Assembly (NCBI GenBank): GCA_018661465.1
Contig: JABJIC010000014.1
Coordinates: 1-64,000, forward strand
Length of the DNA: 64,000 bases
Reading direction: 5' to 3'
From: Gammaproteobacteria bacterium
Lineage (GTDB): Bacteria; Pseudomonadota; Gammaproteobacteria; Pseudomonadales; Pseudohongiellaceae
The notes under the pieces are model-generated. The model made no database searches. It was not told the DNA's origin and was given only the letters and a program-made list of their open reading frames with translations. The position numbers and the translations under genes were made by a program. Shown here one piece after another: positions 24,887 to 34,574 of this stretch. Every line of letters begins with the position of its first letter. Within the stretch, counting starts at the first letter, position 1.

Positions 24887-25837
24887 TTATCCCTGTTGGG
24901 AAATGAATGCCAAATAGACTGCATATCCGGAGAGCAGGAAAAGCCCTTCCATGCGGCTTAGTTTTAATCCGGTCCAGGCAAGCGGCAGTAGGATAAGAGA
25001 AAATAGCCCCATGATAGCGAAATCCAGCAAGGTGAACTGGTCTCCTAGAACCGGCGCCAGAAGCGCTGTAATCCCCAGAACACAGAGAATATTAAACATA
25101 TTGGAGCCAATTACATTGCCTATGGCAATATCAGCTTGCTTCCGCCACGCGGCGATTAGTGAAGTTGCCAATTCAGGAACGCTGGTACCGACAGCGACTA
25201 ACGTGAGTCCAACTACTGCCTCGCTGATGCCTGCCAGTCTGGCGATAGTAACTGCATTGTCGACGAAGACTTGACTGCCAAAGACAAGCAGAATAATTCC
25301 TATGACTACTAGAATCGCGTTAAGGGTAATCGCACCTCCTTCCCGAGTGTTTTCCTTTTTGTGGAATTCCAATTCTTCAGCGTCGAATTCCAGTCCCGCT
25401 TGTTTATAGTTATAAACTAAATAGGCGAGCAGTCCGCAGACTAAAATGAGTCCATCGGAATAATCCAGTTGATCATCGATTAGTAAAAACCCCATGAGGA
25501 TAGAAGCGAAAATAAGTAAAGGGATCTGTTTTCGAACTAATTGTTTTTCAATTTTTATGGGATAGATGATGGCTGTCAGCCCTAGAATCAGGCCGATGTT
25601 GGCTATGTTAGATCCTATGACATTGCCGAGGGCGAGAGCACTGCTATCCGAAGCTGCAGCCTTGATGCTGACGGCTAGCTCCGGTGAGCTGGTGCCGAAA
25701 GCGACTACGGTAAGACCCACAATCAAAGGGGTGACGCCCAGCCTAAGGGCGAGCTTGCTACTGGAAGTAACCATGATCTCGGCGCCTGCGCCAAGCAAGA
25801 TGAAACCGAAAATCATTAACAGAACTGGACTCAGCAT
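24887..25837 (-). CDS. Calcium/sodium antiporter, CaCA family (YrbG-like)
   Basis: The product has 316 residues and about ten helices in two inverted halves. The alpha repeats are VAFGTSSPELAVSIKAA with GNVIGSNIANIGLILG in the first half, and VAVGTSVPELATSLIAA with GNVIGSNMFNILCVLG in the second. They carry the G-T-S-x-P-E ion-binding Glu residues. An acidic cytosolic loop (about 145-165) separates the halves. It exchanges Ca2+ for Na+ or H+ at the inner membrane. It is last in a minus-strand run after the MDR reductase gene (39-base gap). Confidence 0.94.
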   Translation of the reverse strand: MLSPVLLMIFGFILLGAGAEIMVTSSSKLALRLGVTPLIVGLTVVAFGTSSPELAVSIKAAASDSSALALGNVIGSNIANIGLILGLTAIIYPIKIEKQLVRKQIPLLIFASILMGFLLIDDQLDYSDGLILVCGLLAYLVYNYKQAGLEFDAEELEFHKKENTREGGAITLNAILVVIGIILLVFGSQVFVDNAVTIARLAGISEAVVGLTLVAVGTSVPELATSLIAAWRKQADIAIGNVIGSNMFNILCVLGITALLAPVLGDQFTLLDFAIMGLFSLILLPLAWTGLKLSRMEGLFLLSGYAVYLAFISQQG

Positions 25838-25876
25838 AGCTGGTACCGCCCGAGGACTAACACACTGGTTTAGGTG

Positions 25877-26887
25877 TTAGATTTTAACCACCATCTTTCC
25901 GAAATTCTCACCGCTGAATAGGCCAAGAAATGCATCAACAGCATTTTCCAAACCGTCGACCACTGTTTCACGGCTCTTGATTTTCCCCTGCTGTATCCAG
26001 GGGATCATCTCGCTGAGAAATTCATCTCGCATTTCTCCATGATCAGAGACAATGAAGCCATTAATTCGAATTTTCTTACCCACAATCAACATCAGGTTAT
26101 TTGGGCCTGGCGCAGGTTCGGAATTGTTGTAGCTTGCAATCATGCCACAGGCAGCAATTCTGCCGTAAGGGTTCATCGCTTCTAACGCCGCTTGCAGGTG
26201 ATCACCTCCAACGTTTTCAAAATAAACATCCACACCATCGGGAGCGGCATCAGCTAATGCCTTTGTCAGATCGCCGCAGGTTTTGTAATTGATTACAGCG
26301 TCTACGCCGCATTCGTTCAGCAACCACTGCGCTTTGGCATCACTACCCACACTGCCTATCACGCGGCAGCCTTTCAATTTTGCGATCTGACATACATTAG
26401 CTCCAACTGCTCCAGAGGCTGCTGAAACGAATACGGTTTCACCTTCCTTCGGTTCGCCAAATTTGAATAAACCTACATAGGACGTCAGTCCCGGCATTCC
26501 CAGAGTGCCCATATAAAGTGATAGCTGGTCTCTATCAAAGGGCTCAAGTTTGCTTAGAGTGTTTGCCTTGGCAACAAATTTGTCCTGCCAGGCTGCGCCA
26601 TTCAATACAATGTCTCCCGCTTGCAGCGAACTGTCAGCTGACTCAACTACTTCACCGACGGCCCCGCCATACATGACTTCGTTCAATCCGTAGGCTTGGG
26701 CATAGACTGCGTCGGCTCGCATTCTGCCGCGCATGTATGGGTCAACAGACATATAGAGATTCTTTACCAGAACTTCACCTGTCTCTGGTGGGGTCAGTTC
26801 TACCTCTACCATCTTGAAGTTGTCATGTTCAGGCATGCCGGCAGGGCGGCTTACAAGATGAATTTGTCTGGCGCTATATGTGCTCAT
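25877..26887 (-). CDS. NADP-dependent MDR oxidoreductase (CurA/PTGR-like)
   Basis: The product has 336 residues and belongs to the zinc-free medium-chain reductases that reduce the double bond of enones and similar substrates. The N-terminal NLYMSVDPYMRGRM, nucleotide fold VFVSAASGAVGANVCQIAKL and FENVGGDHLQAALEAMNPYG are typical. The C-terminal G-L-E-N-A-V-D-A-F-L-G-L-F-S-G-x-N-x-G-K closes the family pattern. It lies 21 bases after the TRAP permease gene and is probably co-transcribed with it, which hints at a link between import and reduction of an organic acid. Confidence 0.93.
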   Translation of the reverse strand: MSTYSARQIHLVSRPAGMPEHDNFKMVEVELTPPETGEVLVKNLYMSVDPYMRGRMRADAVYAQAYGLNEVMYGGAVGEVVESADSSLQAGDIVLNGAAWQDKFVAKANTLSKLEPFDRDQLSLYMGTLGMPGLTSYVGLFKFGEPKEGETVFVSAASGAVGANVCQIAKLKGCRVIGSVGSDAKAQWLLNECGVDAVINYKTCGDLTKALADAAPDGVDVYFENVGGDHLQAALEAMNPYGRIAACGMIASYNNSEPAPGPNNLMLIVGKKIRINGFIVSDHGEMRDEFLSEMIPWIQQGKIKSRETVVDGLENAVDAFLGLFSGENFGKMVVKI

Positions 26888-26908
26888 AATATTCTCTTAG
26901 AGTGGGGG

Positions 26909-28924
26909 TTAACTTGTTTCTTTAGCGATGCTAGCGCTAGAACGGTTTTGCATGATGACAATCGCCACCAGTATTGCTGCGCCGATTATATGGAAGATGA
27001 TTGGAAAGGGAGTCCACATCAATAGGCCTGCACTGACTAATAGTAGACCGGCAATCAAAACATTAATCTTGGCTTCCAGGTGCCACTGCAATACGCCAGC
27101 CAATGCATAGAGGCCCATACAGGACCAGATAAATACTTCAATGCGCTCTGGCCAGGTGCCGGAGATTAGTGGTGAATAGGCGAATAGAACGGGAACAAGA
27201 TATAGCCCCTTAGCAACTTTCCAGCTGGTTAATCCCGTGGCCATAGGCCTGGTTCCGGCAATGCCGGCTGCAGCAAAGGATGCAAGACAGACCGGAGGAG
27301 TGACATTACTATCCTGAGATAACCAGAAAATAATTAGATGGGCGCTAAGCAACATCCCAGTTAATTGTTCTGGTTCCAGCATCTCCTGCCGGATTAATTG
27401 TTTCATCTCCAATGGCATTTCCTGCAGAGCAGTCAGGGGGTCACCACCGAACAGTCCAATGGTTGCTGCAACGTTGGATGGTAGGTCTCCCGCTTGAAGC
27501 GCTACCAGAAGTTGCGATTGGCTGATCAGGTCAAATATCAGTGGTGCCGACAGGGTGGCCAGCACGATGTAAGAAGCAGTTACCGGAAGACCCATTCCCA
27601 AAACTAGCGAAGCCAGTGCAACCAGAATAAGTGTTATGAAAAGACTTCCTTGAGCCCACTCTACAATCATTAGTGAGAAAGCATTACCTACTCCGGTGGT
27701 GGTAACTACATTTATGATGATGCCAACGGCTACTAAAAGAAGTGCTGTTGAAACCATGGTCCTAACGCCGTCGACCACGGCATCGAAGATGTCATTTAGA
27801 TGCATGGGAGTCGAGGATATCCATGACGCGGCTATAACCGAGATGATTGCAAAGGCAGCCGAAGTGGTTGGTGTTCTTCCAGAAACCAGGAAGAAGACAA
27901 GTACCACCATAGGTATGATGAAGTGCCAACCCTCTTTTAAAACCGCAGAAACTTTTTCTGAATCGGCCGTCTGAGTCGGATTTAATCCAAGACGCTTTGC
28001 TTCTATACGGACGAAATAAGATACGGTAAGAAAGTACAGAATCGCAGGCAGGCTAGAGGCGGCGATAATGGTTAGATAGGAAATTTGTGTATAGCTGGCC
28101 AAAACAAAGGCGCCGGCTCCCATGACAGGGGGCATCAATGCGCCACCGGTAGAAGCTGCCGCAACCACTCCGGCTGAGAACTTCCCTGGGAATCCTGATT
28201 TTTGCATCATAGGGATGGTGATCACTCCCGTAGATACAGTATTGGCTACCGCTGAGCCCGATACCGAACCCATGAGTCCCGAACCTACAACTGCAACCAA
28301 TCCTGCCCCTCCGGTATATCTTCCCGCGAGACACTGAGCGAGGCGAACAATGAAATCCCCGGCACCGGACTTCAATAGGAAAGATCCGAAGATGATAAAC
28401 ATGAATACAAAGGTGGAGGAGATCTGTGCCGTAAGGCCGAACATTCCTTCACTGGTGAAGAAGCTACGATAAAGAACAGTTTCAAGACTCAGGCCAGGGA
28501 AGGCAAATACACCACTGATGTACCTGCCTAGGAAGAGAATATAGGACAGACTTACAAGGATCAGTACAGGCATGAACCAACCCGTTGTGCGCCGTGTAAA
28601 CTCGATAGCCAATCCGATGGCAACCAGAGAGAAGATATAATCGCTTAGAATATATTCTGTTTCCCTCGCATAAAGAGCATTTTCAAAAAGGATCAGGTAG
28701 GCCGAAGTTAGTACAGCTGTGACTGCCAGTGCAATGTTCACCCAATAGGCGACGGACCTTTTTTCTATGTGGTCGGATTCATTGGCCATCAAAGCGCAGA
28801 TAGCACAGAAGCCGCCGAAATGGATCGCAGATAACCACAATTCCGAAATGCTGGCGAACACATTGCAGTAGATATGGAACAGGGCAAAGAGAAATGCAGC
28901 CCATTTAAGGTAATTCGATTTCAT
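26909..28924 (-). CDS. TRAP transporter fused permease (TAXI type)
   Basis: The product has 671 residues with about 17-19 helices. The N-terminal part corresponds to the small DctQ-like unit and the rest to the large DctM unit, as in TAXI-TRAP systems. DctM marks include GAGDFIVRLAQCLAGRYTGG, GSVSGSAVANTVSTGVITIP, K-S-G-F-P-G-K-F-S-A-G-V and GMGLPVTASYIVLATLSAP. It takes up a carboxylate together with Na+. It follows its binding-protein gene after 7 bases. Confidence 0.95.
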   Translation of the reverse strand: MKSNYLKWAAFLFALFHIYCNVFASISELWLSAIHFGGFCAICALMANESDHIEKRSVAYWVNIALAVTAVLTSAYLILFENALYARETEYILSDYIFSLVAIGLAIEFTRRTTGWFMPVLILVSLSYILFLGRYISGVFAFPGLSLETVLYRSFFTSEGMFGLTAQISSTFVFMFIIFGSFLLKSGAGDFIVRLAQCLAGRYTGGAGLVAVVGSGLMGSVSGSAVANTVSTGVITIPMMQKSGFPGKFSAGVVAAASTGGALMPPVMGAGAFVLASYTQISYLTIIAASSLPAILYFLTVSYFVRIEAKRLGLNPTQTADSEKVSAVLKEGWHFIIPMVVLVFFLVSGRTPTTSAAFAIISVIAASWISSTPMHLNDIFDAVVDGVRTMVSTALLLVAVGIIINVVTTTGVGNAFSLMIVEWAQGSLFITLILVALASLVLGMGLPVTASYIVLATLSAPLIFDLISQSQLLVALQAGDLPSNVAATIGLFGGDPLTALQEMPLEMKQLIRQEMLEPEQLTGMLLSAHLIIFWLSQDSNVTPPVCLASFAAAGIAGTRPMATGLTSWKVAKGLYLVPVLFAYSPLISGTWPERIEVFIWSCMGLYALAGVLQWHLEAKINVLIAGLLLVSAGLLMWTPFPIIFHIIGAAILVAIVIMQNRSSASIAKETS

Positions 28925-28931
28925 ATCTTCT

Positions 28932-29960
28932 TCAGACTCCTTCTGCCAGAGCTTCGTTGTCTTCTGCGAGTATCAGTCGATCAGGAATATCCAGGCCAAC
29001 TTCCCGGTAATAACGAATGGCACCTTTATGTAAAGGAGCTCCTAAACCGTCAATAGCTATTTCCAGACGCATATCTTTAGTGGCTCCGTGAATTTCCTGT
29101 AAGGTGGCGAGATTTTCCCATATTACTTTTGTTACGTTATAGACAACTTCTTCGGGAATGTCTGCTCGAGTGACAAGAACATTGGGAGATCCAACTGTAC
29201 GGATGAGTTCTGTTTGGTTGGGGTAGGTGCCCGGTGGAAAATCATACCAGTCCCATAAAGGGTACTTTGCATTGACCTTGTCCAAAGCTTCCTGTGACCA
29301 ATTAAGAATGGTCATGCGATCACCTAAAAGCGCATAGGCCTGAGTGATGGAGCTTACCGGCGCGCCGGCAGGAATATTCATGCCTACGATATTGCCATCT
29401 TGAATGGCGCTGGTGGTTGGGCCATAGCCCATATAGGCAAGGTTGAATTTTGATTCGTAGTCGATTCCCAGAGTATCTAGAATAAATCGTCCGGTCTGTT
29501 CCGCACCTGAATTTCTCGCTCCTAAAACAAAGCGTTCACCGTCCAGATTATTCAGATCCATTATGTCGCCTGAAGTGGCGAGATCACTGAGGAGCACAAA
29601 GTGTTCTACGTTTTGCCACATGGCACCGACACTTCGCATATGGGTCTGAGGTTGGCTAACTGGACCTTCTCCAGTCCAGGACCATGCGCCGAACGGCCCT
29701 TGCAGTAGCGCAAATTGCGCCTGGTTATCACGTAACAACTTGACGTTTTCCAGAGATCCAGCTGAGCTGATTGCCGTCAATGAAATTCCCTGGCTCTCGG
29801 AGAGTTGAGCATGGGCAATAGTGGCAAGGGCCACTCCGACGGGATAGTAGGTGCCACCGGTTGTGGCGGTGGTTAAGATATAGGGCCGTGCACGATTGAG
29901 TTCGTCGCTGCAGGATATAAGAGAGAGGAAAAGGACCAGGCCAAGCACAAGGTTTTTCAT
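28932..29960 (-). CDS. TAXI-family TRAP solute-binding lipoprotein
   Basis: The product has 342 residues from ATG 29960, preceded by GGAA at 6 bases; a TTG seven codons earlier is less likely. The signal ends L-I-S-C-S, a lipobox, so it is a lipoprotein rather than a free periplasmic protein. T-T-A-T-T-G-G-T-Y-Y-P-V-G-V-A-L-A and FVLGARNSGAEQTGRFIL are typical of the TAXI (NMT1-like) family. It delivers substrate to the fused permease encoded next. The substrate is unknown; glutamate, 2-oxoglutarate and other carboxylates are known for relatives. Confidence 0.94.
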   Translation of the reverse strand: MKNLVLGLVLFLSLISCSDELNRARPYILTTATTGGTYYPVGVALATIAHAQLSESQGISLTAISSAGSLENVKLLRDNQAQFALLQGPFGAWSWTGEGPVSQPQTHMRSVGAMWQNVEHFVLLSDLATSGDIMDLNNLDGERFVLGARNSGAEQTGRFILDTLGIDYESKFNLAYMGYGPTTSAIQDGNIVGMNIPAGAPVSSITQAYALLGDRMTILNWSQEALDKVNAKYPLWDWYDFPPGTYPNQTELIRTVGSPNVLVTRADIPEEVVYNVTKVIWENLATLQEIHGATKDMRLEIAIDGLGAPLHKGAIRYYREVGLDIPDRLILAEDNEALAEGV

Positions 29961-30156
29961 GAGTAATTCCGCTGACTGCAACAGGCTTCCTGCTCAGCAT
30001 TTCCCTTCTTGTTTTGAATTCCTAGGAGAACTCTAAGTCGCTGAAAATTCTGCAAAAACTATCTTGATTCAACGTCTAAGAATAACTATTGATGAAACCA
30101 TATTTCCCAATGAATCACAATGACAGGAATGATCAGACACTAGGCTTGGAATATTT

Positions 30157-31023
30157 CTAATTTTGATCGAGGTTTTGAGCAGGGGATATTTGGATAGCCT
30201 CGGCGCGAAAGCTACCGCTTTGACCATTGCCGATGAAAACTGCAGAAGGGGCAGCACCTGCTGGTCCAGGAAAGGAAAAGCTGCTGATTCCAATTTGAGT
30301 TGCCTGATTCTGTTGCTCAGCTAAATAATCGCTAAAGGCATCTAGCTCTTGCTGATTTAGTGAGTAAGATAGGGTCTCAATTTGTGACTCCGGGCTATTG
30401 ATTTCCATTATCTGGCTGCGCATCGCCAGCGGATTAAATCCGTCTCCTTGATCCTGAGACTGCATTTGAGACACAAAATCCCTGGTGACTTGAGTCTGCT
30501 CCTCGATCATATTGCTAAGGGCGCCTACCACTAGTTCCATCCGTACATCGCTGATATCGAGAGATTGAAGATAGCCGCCGAATTGAGTTTGCAATGAGAT
30601 CAATTGCCTAAACTCATCTGGCGCCAATTCACCCAATTGTTTCAGCAGATTTAGCTGTGGGTTTTCCTGGCTATTGTTTCTGGCTTGTAGCTCTTGAGAA
30701 ATTTCCCGTGTCAGGCGCAAGCGCAGATCGTTTTCGATCTGTTGATAGTCAGGATTTATTTGCAGTCTTGCTTCATCCAGTTGCTGAGATACAGTAGAGA
30801 TTTGAGAGTTCTGTGAAAGTAAATCATTTCTCAATTCCTCCAGCTGTTGTTCCAGAGATAATCTGTCTAATGTGGAATTTTCAATATCGGATAGTAGCTG
30901 TTCGACATGCTGTCGATAGTCTGCTAATTGCTCTTGCTGTGTATTGTTTTCATTGATCAGGACAATTCCGTAAACCAACACGCCTACAAGAGCTAAAAGA
31001 CCAATTGTATATTTACGATTCAT
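30157..31023 (-). CDS. Coiled-coil membrane-anchored protein B of the nine-gene operon
   Basis: The product has 288 residues from ATG 31023 (AAGAG 5 bases upstream; a GTG at 31029 is an alternative). One N-terminal helix (about 6-24) is followed by a coiled coil (about 28-120) rich in Gln, Leu and Glu that ends in A-R-L-Q-I-N-P-D-Y. A helical domain (about 130-245) contains N-Q-Q-E-L-D-A-F-S-D-Y-L-A-E-Q-Q, and the tail is Pro/Gly/Ser rich. It resembles the first gene product of the same operon (41725), which shares the anchor, coil and I-N-P-D-Y hinge. I recognise no named family. It overlaps the two-helix gene by 11 bases. Confidence 0.7.
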   Translation of the reverse strand: MNRKYTIGLLALVGVLVYGIVLINENNTQQEQLADYRQHVEQLLSDIENSTLDRLSLEQQLEELRNDLLSQNSQISTVSQQLDEARLQINPDYQQIENDLRLRLTREISQELQARNNSQENPQLNLLKQLGELAPDEFRQLISLQTQFGGYLQSLDISDVRMELVVGALSNMIEEQTQVTRDFVSQMQSQDQGDGFNPLAMRSQIMEINSPESQIETLSYSLNQQELDAFSDYLAEQQNQATQIGISSFSFPGPAGAAPSAVFIGNGQSGSFRAEAIQISPAQNLDQN

Positions 31024-31288
31024 GGTCACTCTTGTTAACCGCTGGATCCACTTTCTTGTCTGCCCCTAATGTGTCTCTTACATTGCCGGAGAGAGGCTTT
31101 TCTCCTTCCAGCGCGCCGACCAAGGCCATGGCGCCGACAAATACAGAGGCAACCACGGTAATGCTAAGTACCATGACTATTCTGTAAAACATGATGATCT
31201 CAACGCCTGCGTAGTAGTCTATTCCTTCGGCAAAAAGATTAACTACCACCAGGGCAATAGCGAATGTAATCCAGACAGCTTTTTTCAT
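31013..31288 (-). CDS. Small two-helix membrane protein
   Basis: The product has 91 residues. Helices lie at about 4-22 and 36-62, joined by a short acidic loop; the 30-residue C-terminal tail is charged and probably cytosolic. GAGGTG stands 4 bases before the ATG. No family is recognised. It is tightly placed, 8 bases after the second FG-GAP gene and overlapping the coiled-coil gene, so it is very likely co-translated with both and may be a membrane partner of the coiled-coil protein. Confidence 0.7.
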   Translation of the reverse strand: MKKAVWITFAIALVVVNLFAEGIDYYAGVEIIMFYRIVMVLSITVVASVFVGAMALVGALEGEKPLSGNVRDTLGADKKVDPAVNKSDHES

Positions 31289-31296
31289 TGTTCACC

Positions 31297-32979
31297 TCAG
31301 TTTTCACTTGAGAGTAACAGCAATCCCCGAATGTGACTACTGTCTTGCCCGCTGAAGATGAAGACGTCGTCGTAGCTGTCTCGATTCAATTTAGCAGGGA
31401 TAATATCGCCGCTTTCCATGTTGTTATTCAATGTAATACTAAAACTGGCTTCCCTATCTGCGACAGCTTCAAGATGAGGATTATTTTGAATTGAAACATT
31501 GTCGAGAATTTCCTTGATGTCTATTTCGTAGTCATCTCTTTGCCTGCTATAGCCCAGACTACCCAGAAACAAATCCTTATCTGCTTCCGGTTCAATACTG
31601 TTGAGGAAAATATCGATTCGGTTGTTGATCATAACTAACAGGTCTTCCCGTTGCAGATTGTCATCCAAATTTGCCGTTACACTTAGACTGGAGTCCTGTA
31701 TCTGATTCTCCCTCGCTACTTCGGTGATCTCTCGAACCGAAGTAGCCAGACGAATCACAGAGGGAAATTTAAGTTTAATGTTTAGTTTGCGAGCAGGGCG
31801 CCGGGAAAACCGCTCACCTTCATTCGGATAGACAAAAGCTTCTATAGAAATGCTTCCAGACAGTGCCAGCCAGAGGAATATGTCGCCGACCGAAATCGGT
31901 TCGACTCGCCATAACCAAAGGTCTTTGAGTTCATCCTCGTTTTCGTCGTAAAGAAAAGTGCTAAGAACATTACCACCTGAACGCAATACCTGGCGGGGTT
32001 GTTCAAAATCCATTCCCTGTTTGGTTCCTGAGTAGAGAGAGACCTTGCCGCCTTCCCGTAGCAACAGATCATCGATATTGTCACCATCTACGTCATCCAG
32101 AATTTCTTCATGAGTAAGGGCTAGAACTCCGGTGAGATTGGAGAAATCCAGATTGTCGATATCAAATTCACCCAAGCGTGATTCAATTTCTTCGATGTCT
32201 AGTGAGTAACTTGCCTCGCGGGGGAAATAGCTGGTGTCGGTATCATTCGCGAGAAATACATCCAGCCTTTCATCACTGCGAGAAATAAGATCGGGAAGCT
32301 CATCATTATTAACGTCTCTCAGGTCCATTGAAGGGATTCGGATTGCCTGACCCGTACGTCTCTCCAGTTCATTACTATTTAAATTACTTCGAATGCGCAC
32401 TGTGGACTGAACGGCAATGCTGTCTTCAAATCCACCGCTACCATCACTAATGTACAAATTGAGTTGACCTGCCCCGGGAATTATCAGGTCTCTGTTACCG
32501 TCATTATTGATGTCCTGCGAGAAGTGAAGCCGATTAACACCTCTGCTAATAAAACCACTAAGGCCGCTTTTTAGTGTCTCGGCGTCATGAATATTTCCAT
32601 TGCCAATCTGCCAGCTCACTACTTCGCGCCCATCAATTAAAGCAACAATAACGGATGTATTATCATCAGCAGCCGTACTGATATCCCAGCCAACTGCCTC
32701 TCCAGGAAACTGGATTTCATCGAAGCCAGTTTCGAAGTCGAATCCGGTTTCATTGTGGAAATAGATTCGAATTTTGTCGTCAACAGGAACCACGATGTCA
32801 TTGAGACCGTTCCCATTCATATCAGCAAGAATCATGCTCTCGGCATTTGCTGGAATATGAAATTCCTGCTCTTGATAGAATAGACCGCTTGCGTCCAATT
32901 CAGCTGCGTGGGCAGTTTGAAAAATTAGTGCAGTATAAATAGCAAGAGAGAATGTGAGCTTGTGGCTAATTCTATTCAC
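31297..32979 (-). CDS. Secreted FG-GAP/VCBS-repeat protein 2
   Basis: The product has 560 residues with a signal peptide (about 1-26, ending T-A-H-A-A). Several calcium-binding FG-GAP/VCBS motifs of the D-x-N-x-D/N-x-x-x-D form are spread along it: DMNGNGLNDIVV, DINNDGNRDLII, DVNNDELPDLIS, DVDGDNIDDLLL and DENEDELKDLWL. They suggest a seven-bladed beta-propeller. A 150-residue region near 380-480 carries fewer repeats. There is no enzyme motif, so a binding or structural role at the cell surface or in the periplasm is likely. It starts within the last codons of FG-GAP protein 1 (4-base overlap). Confidence 0.8.
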   Translation of the reverse strand: MNRISHKLTFSLAIYTALIFQTAHAAELDASGLFYQEQEFHIPANAESMILADMNGNGLNDIVVPVDDKIRIYFHNETGFDFETGFDEIQFPGEAVGWDISTAADDNTSVIVALIDGREVVSWQIGNGNIHDAETLKSGLSGFISRGVNRLHFSQDINNDGNRDLIIPGAGQLNLYISDGSGGFEDSIAVQSTVRIRSNLNSNELERRTGQAIRIPSMDLRDVNNDELPDLISRSDERLDVFLANDTDTSYFPREASYSLDIEEIESRLGEFDIDNLDFSNLTGVLALTHEEILDDVDGDNIDDLLLREGGKVSLYSGTKQGMDFEQPRQVLRSGGNVLSTFLYDENEDELKDLWLWRVEPISVGDIFLWLALSGSISIEAFVYPNEGERFSRRPARKLNIKLKFPSVIRLATSVREITEVARENQIQDSSLSVTANLDDNLQREDLLVMINNRIDIFLNSIEPEADKDLFLGSLGYSRQRDDYEIDIKEILDNVSIQNNPHLEAVADREASFSITLNNNMESGDIIPAKLNRDSYDDVFIFSGQDSSHIRGLLLLSSEN

Positions 32980-34574
32980 GGCCTGGCCACCAGGATTGTT
33001 GATGAGACGCCATGTCGAAGAATAAGGTCGGGTAAATCGTCGTTATTTAACTGAAGCACTTCGAATTCATATACAGACCGGGGTGATATGTATTCCCAGA
33101 ATGCTTCATCGGAAATCTCGAGACTCGAATCGATTCTTTTCGCTGCCAGGGTTCCGTTTTGCGTGATATAGAGAGCATCTTTGACGCCATCGCCATCGAC
33201 GTCATACTGCAAGGACATTTGCTCGGAAAGACCACGAACATTGTCGGCTGAGAAGCTTTCTTCCAGTTGCGAATCAGGCCTGCGATTGAAAATTTGGCTA
33301 GTGTTTTCGCTATCGCCAGTCGCGGCGGCATACAATAATTGGGAACGATTAATGCTGGCATTGCGAATGGCATCTACTACAGGGATTGTGTAGTAATTAA
33401 CACTAAGAACAGGTCCCTGGTCGCGGTTAATTTTGAGGAAGCCAAGGCTCACATCGTAACCCGAGAAACGCATGATCTGATCAGGCTGATCCAGAGTGAA
33501 GTGTCCATCTTTATTCAAGTAAAAACGCGCCGTCCATTCATTGCTATCCTCTCGCATATGCAGAAGATCGGTGACGCCGTCAACATCGATGTCCACTAAC
33601 TGAAGGCTGCCACGGGTATCCAGAGATCCGCTCCAGTTTGCTTCTACAGTGAAGCCACTGTCTTGTTGATAGTGAATATTGAGCTGACCCAGGCCATCAT
33701 CTCCCACATTCAAATAGGAAATATCTTTTAGCTCATCCTGGTCGAGTTGAGCCAGGATAGCGCTGGGCATCCAATTATCACTTCGAAAAAGTGAGCGAGA
33801 ATTATTTTCATCTTGCAGCCACTGTTCGACGAAGCCCCTATAGGGCGAAGGTGTCTCTGCAGAAAACTCCAGCTGCACTCCCTGTTCGGCATTGATGCTG
33901 ATATTTCCATTGAAATCGGTTTCGCCTCGGTTTCGCAAGATGTCGTTAAGCACATTGTTTGTACTCTGGAATTGGCTGACGAGTTCGAATTGTTCATCGC
34001 CTCGGCCTTCGAAGTATCCGTAGACATCATCACCAGGGAGGAGAAAATCCACCAGGCCGTCGCCGTTTATGTCTTCCAGATTTTCGATGAAATTCACTTG
34101 CTGTAGATCAGGCATAGTGGCAATTAGGTCCCACTCCAGCAGTTGCCGAATATTTCCGCCATATCCTTCCATAGCTGTTGAAAGGCTGAAAACACCATTG
34201 TTAGCAAACAACACCAGTTCTTTTCCAGGTTCCGGTCTTAAGTCGGCGAATCCAACAGAGATAATTTCCGATTTTATTTCTATTCTTTTTGCCGTGCTAT
34301 TGAAACTACCGTCGGTCTGCTGCTCATAGATGAGCAACTCCCTGCCCACACCTGGTTGATAATTCGATACCACCAGGTCTTTAAGTTGATCTCCATTGAG
34401 ATCTTCGGCGATGAGCTGGTCCCAATTATTTTCCCGTTCCAGTTCGAATGTTGAATAATTGGTCTGAGCGTTGCCTAACTGCGATATAAGCAGGGCACAA
34501 GTAAGACCTAGCGGAATCGCCCAAGGTCTTATTTTCAGTTTTCCCTGACTGCTGTGCTTAGTCGCGTTTGCCAT
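32976..34574 (-). CDS. Secreted FG-GAP/VCBS-repeat protein 1
   Basis: The product has 532 residues. A basic N-terminus and a hydrophobic stretch (about 17-36, ending G-N-A-Q) form the signal. Calcium-type repeats are DLNGDQLKDLVV, DINGDGLVDFLL, QLDQDELKDISY, DIDVDGVTDLLH, DVDGDGVKDALY and LNNDDLPDLILR. It is of similar length and design to the next gene product but not nearly identical, so the pair are old paralogues. The first 25 bases of the gene are copied three times in the tandem repeat immediately upstream, where three short frames each end nine bases before the next start. Confidence 0.8.
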   Translation of the reverse strand: MANATKHSSQGKLKIRPWAIPLGLTCALLISQLGNAQTNYSTFELERENNWDQLIAEDLNGDQLKDLVVSNYQPGVGRELLIYEQQTDGSFNSTAKRIEIKSEIISVGFADLRPEPGKELVLFANNGVFSLSTAMEGYGGNIRQLLEWDLIATMPDLQQVNFIENLEDINGDGLVDFLLPGDDVYGYFEGRGDEQFELVSQFQSTNNVLNDILRNRGETDFNGNISINAEQGVQLEFSAETPSPYRGFVEQWLQDENNSRSLFRSDNWMPSAILAQLDQDELKDISYLNVGDDGLGQLNIHYQQDSGFTVEANWSGSLDTRGSLQLVDIDVDGVTDLLHMREDSNEWTARFYLNKDGHFTLDQPDQIMRFSGYDVSLGFLKINRDQGPVLSVNYYTIPVVDAIRNASINRSQLLYAAATGDSENTSQIFNRRPDSQLEESFSADNVRGLSEQMSLQYDVDGDGVKDALYITQNGTLAAKRIDSSLEISDEAFWEYISPRSVYEFEVLQLNNDDLPDLILRHGVSSTILVARP

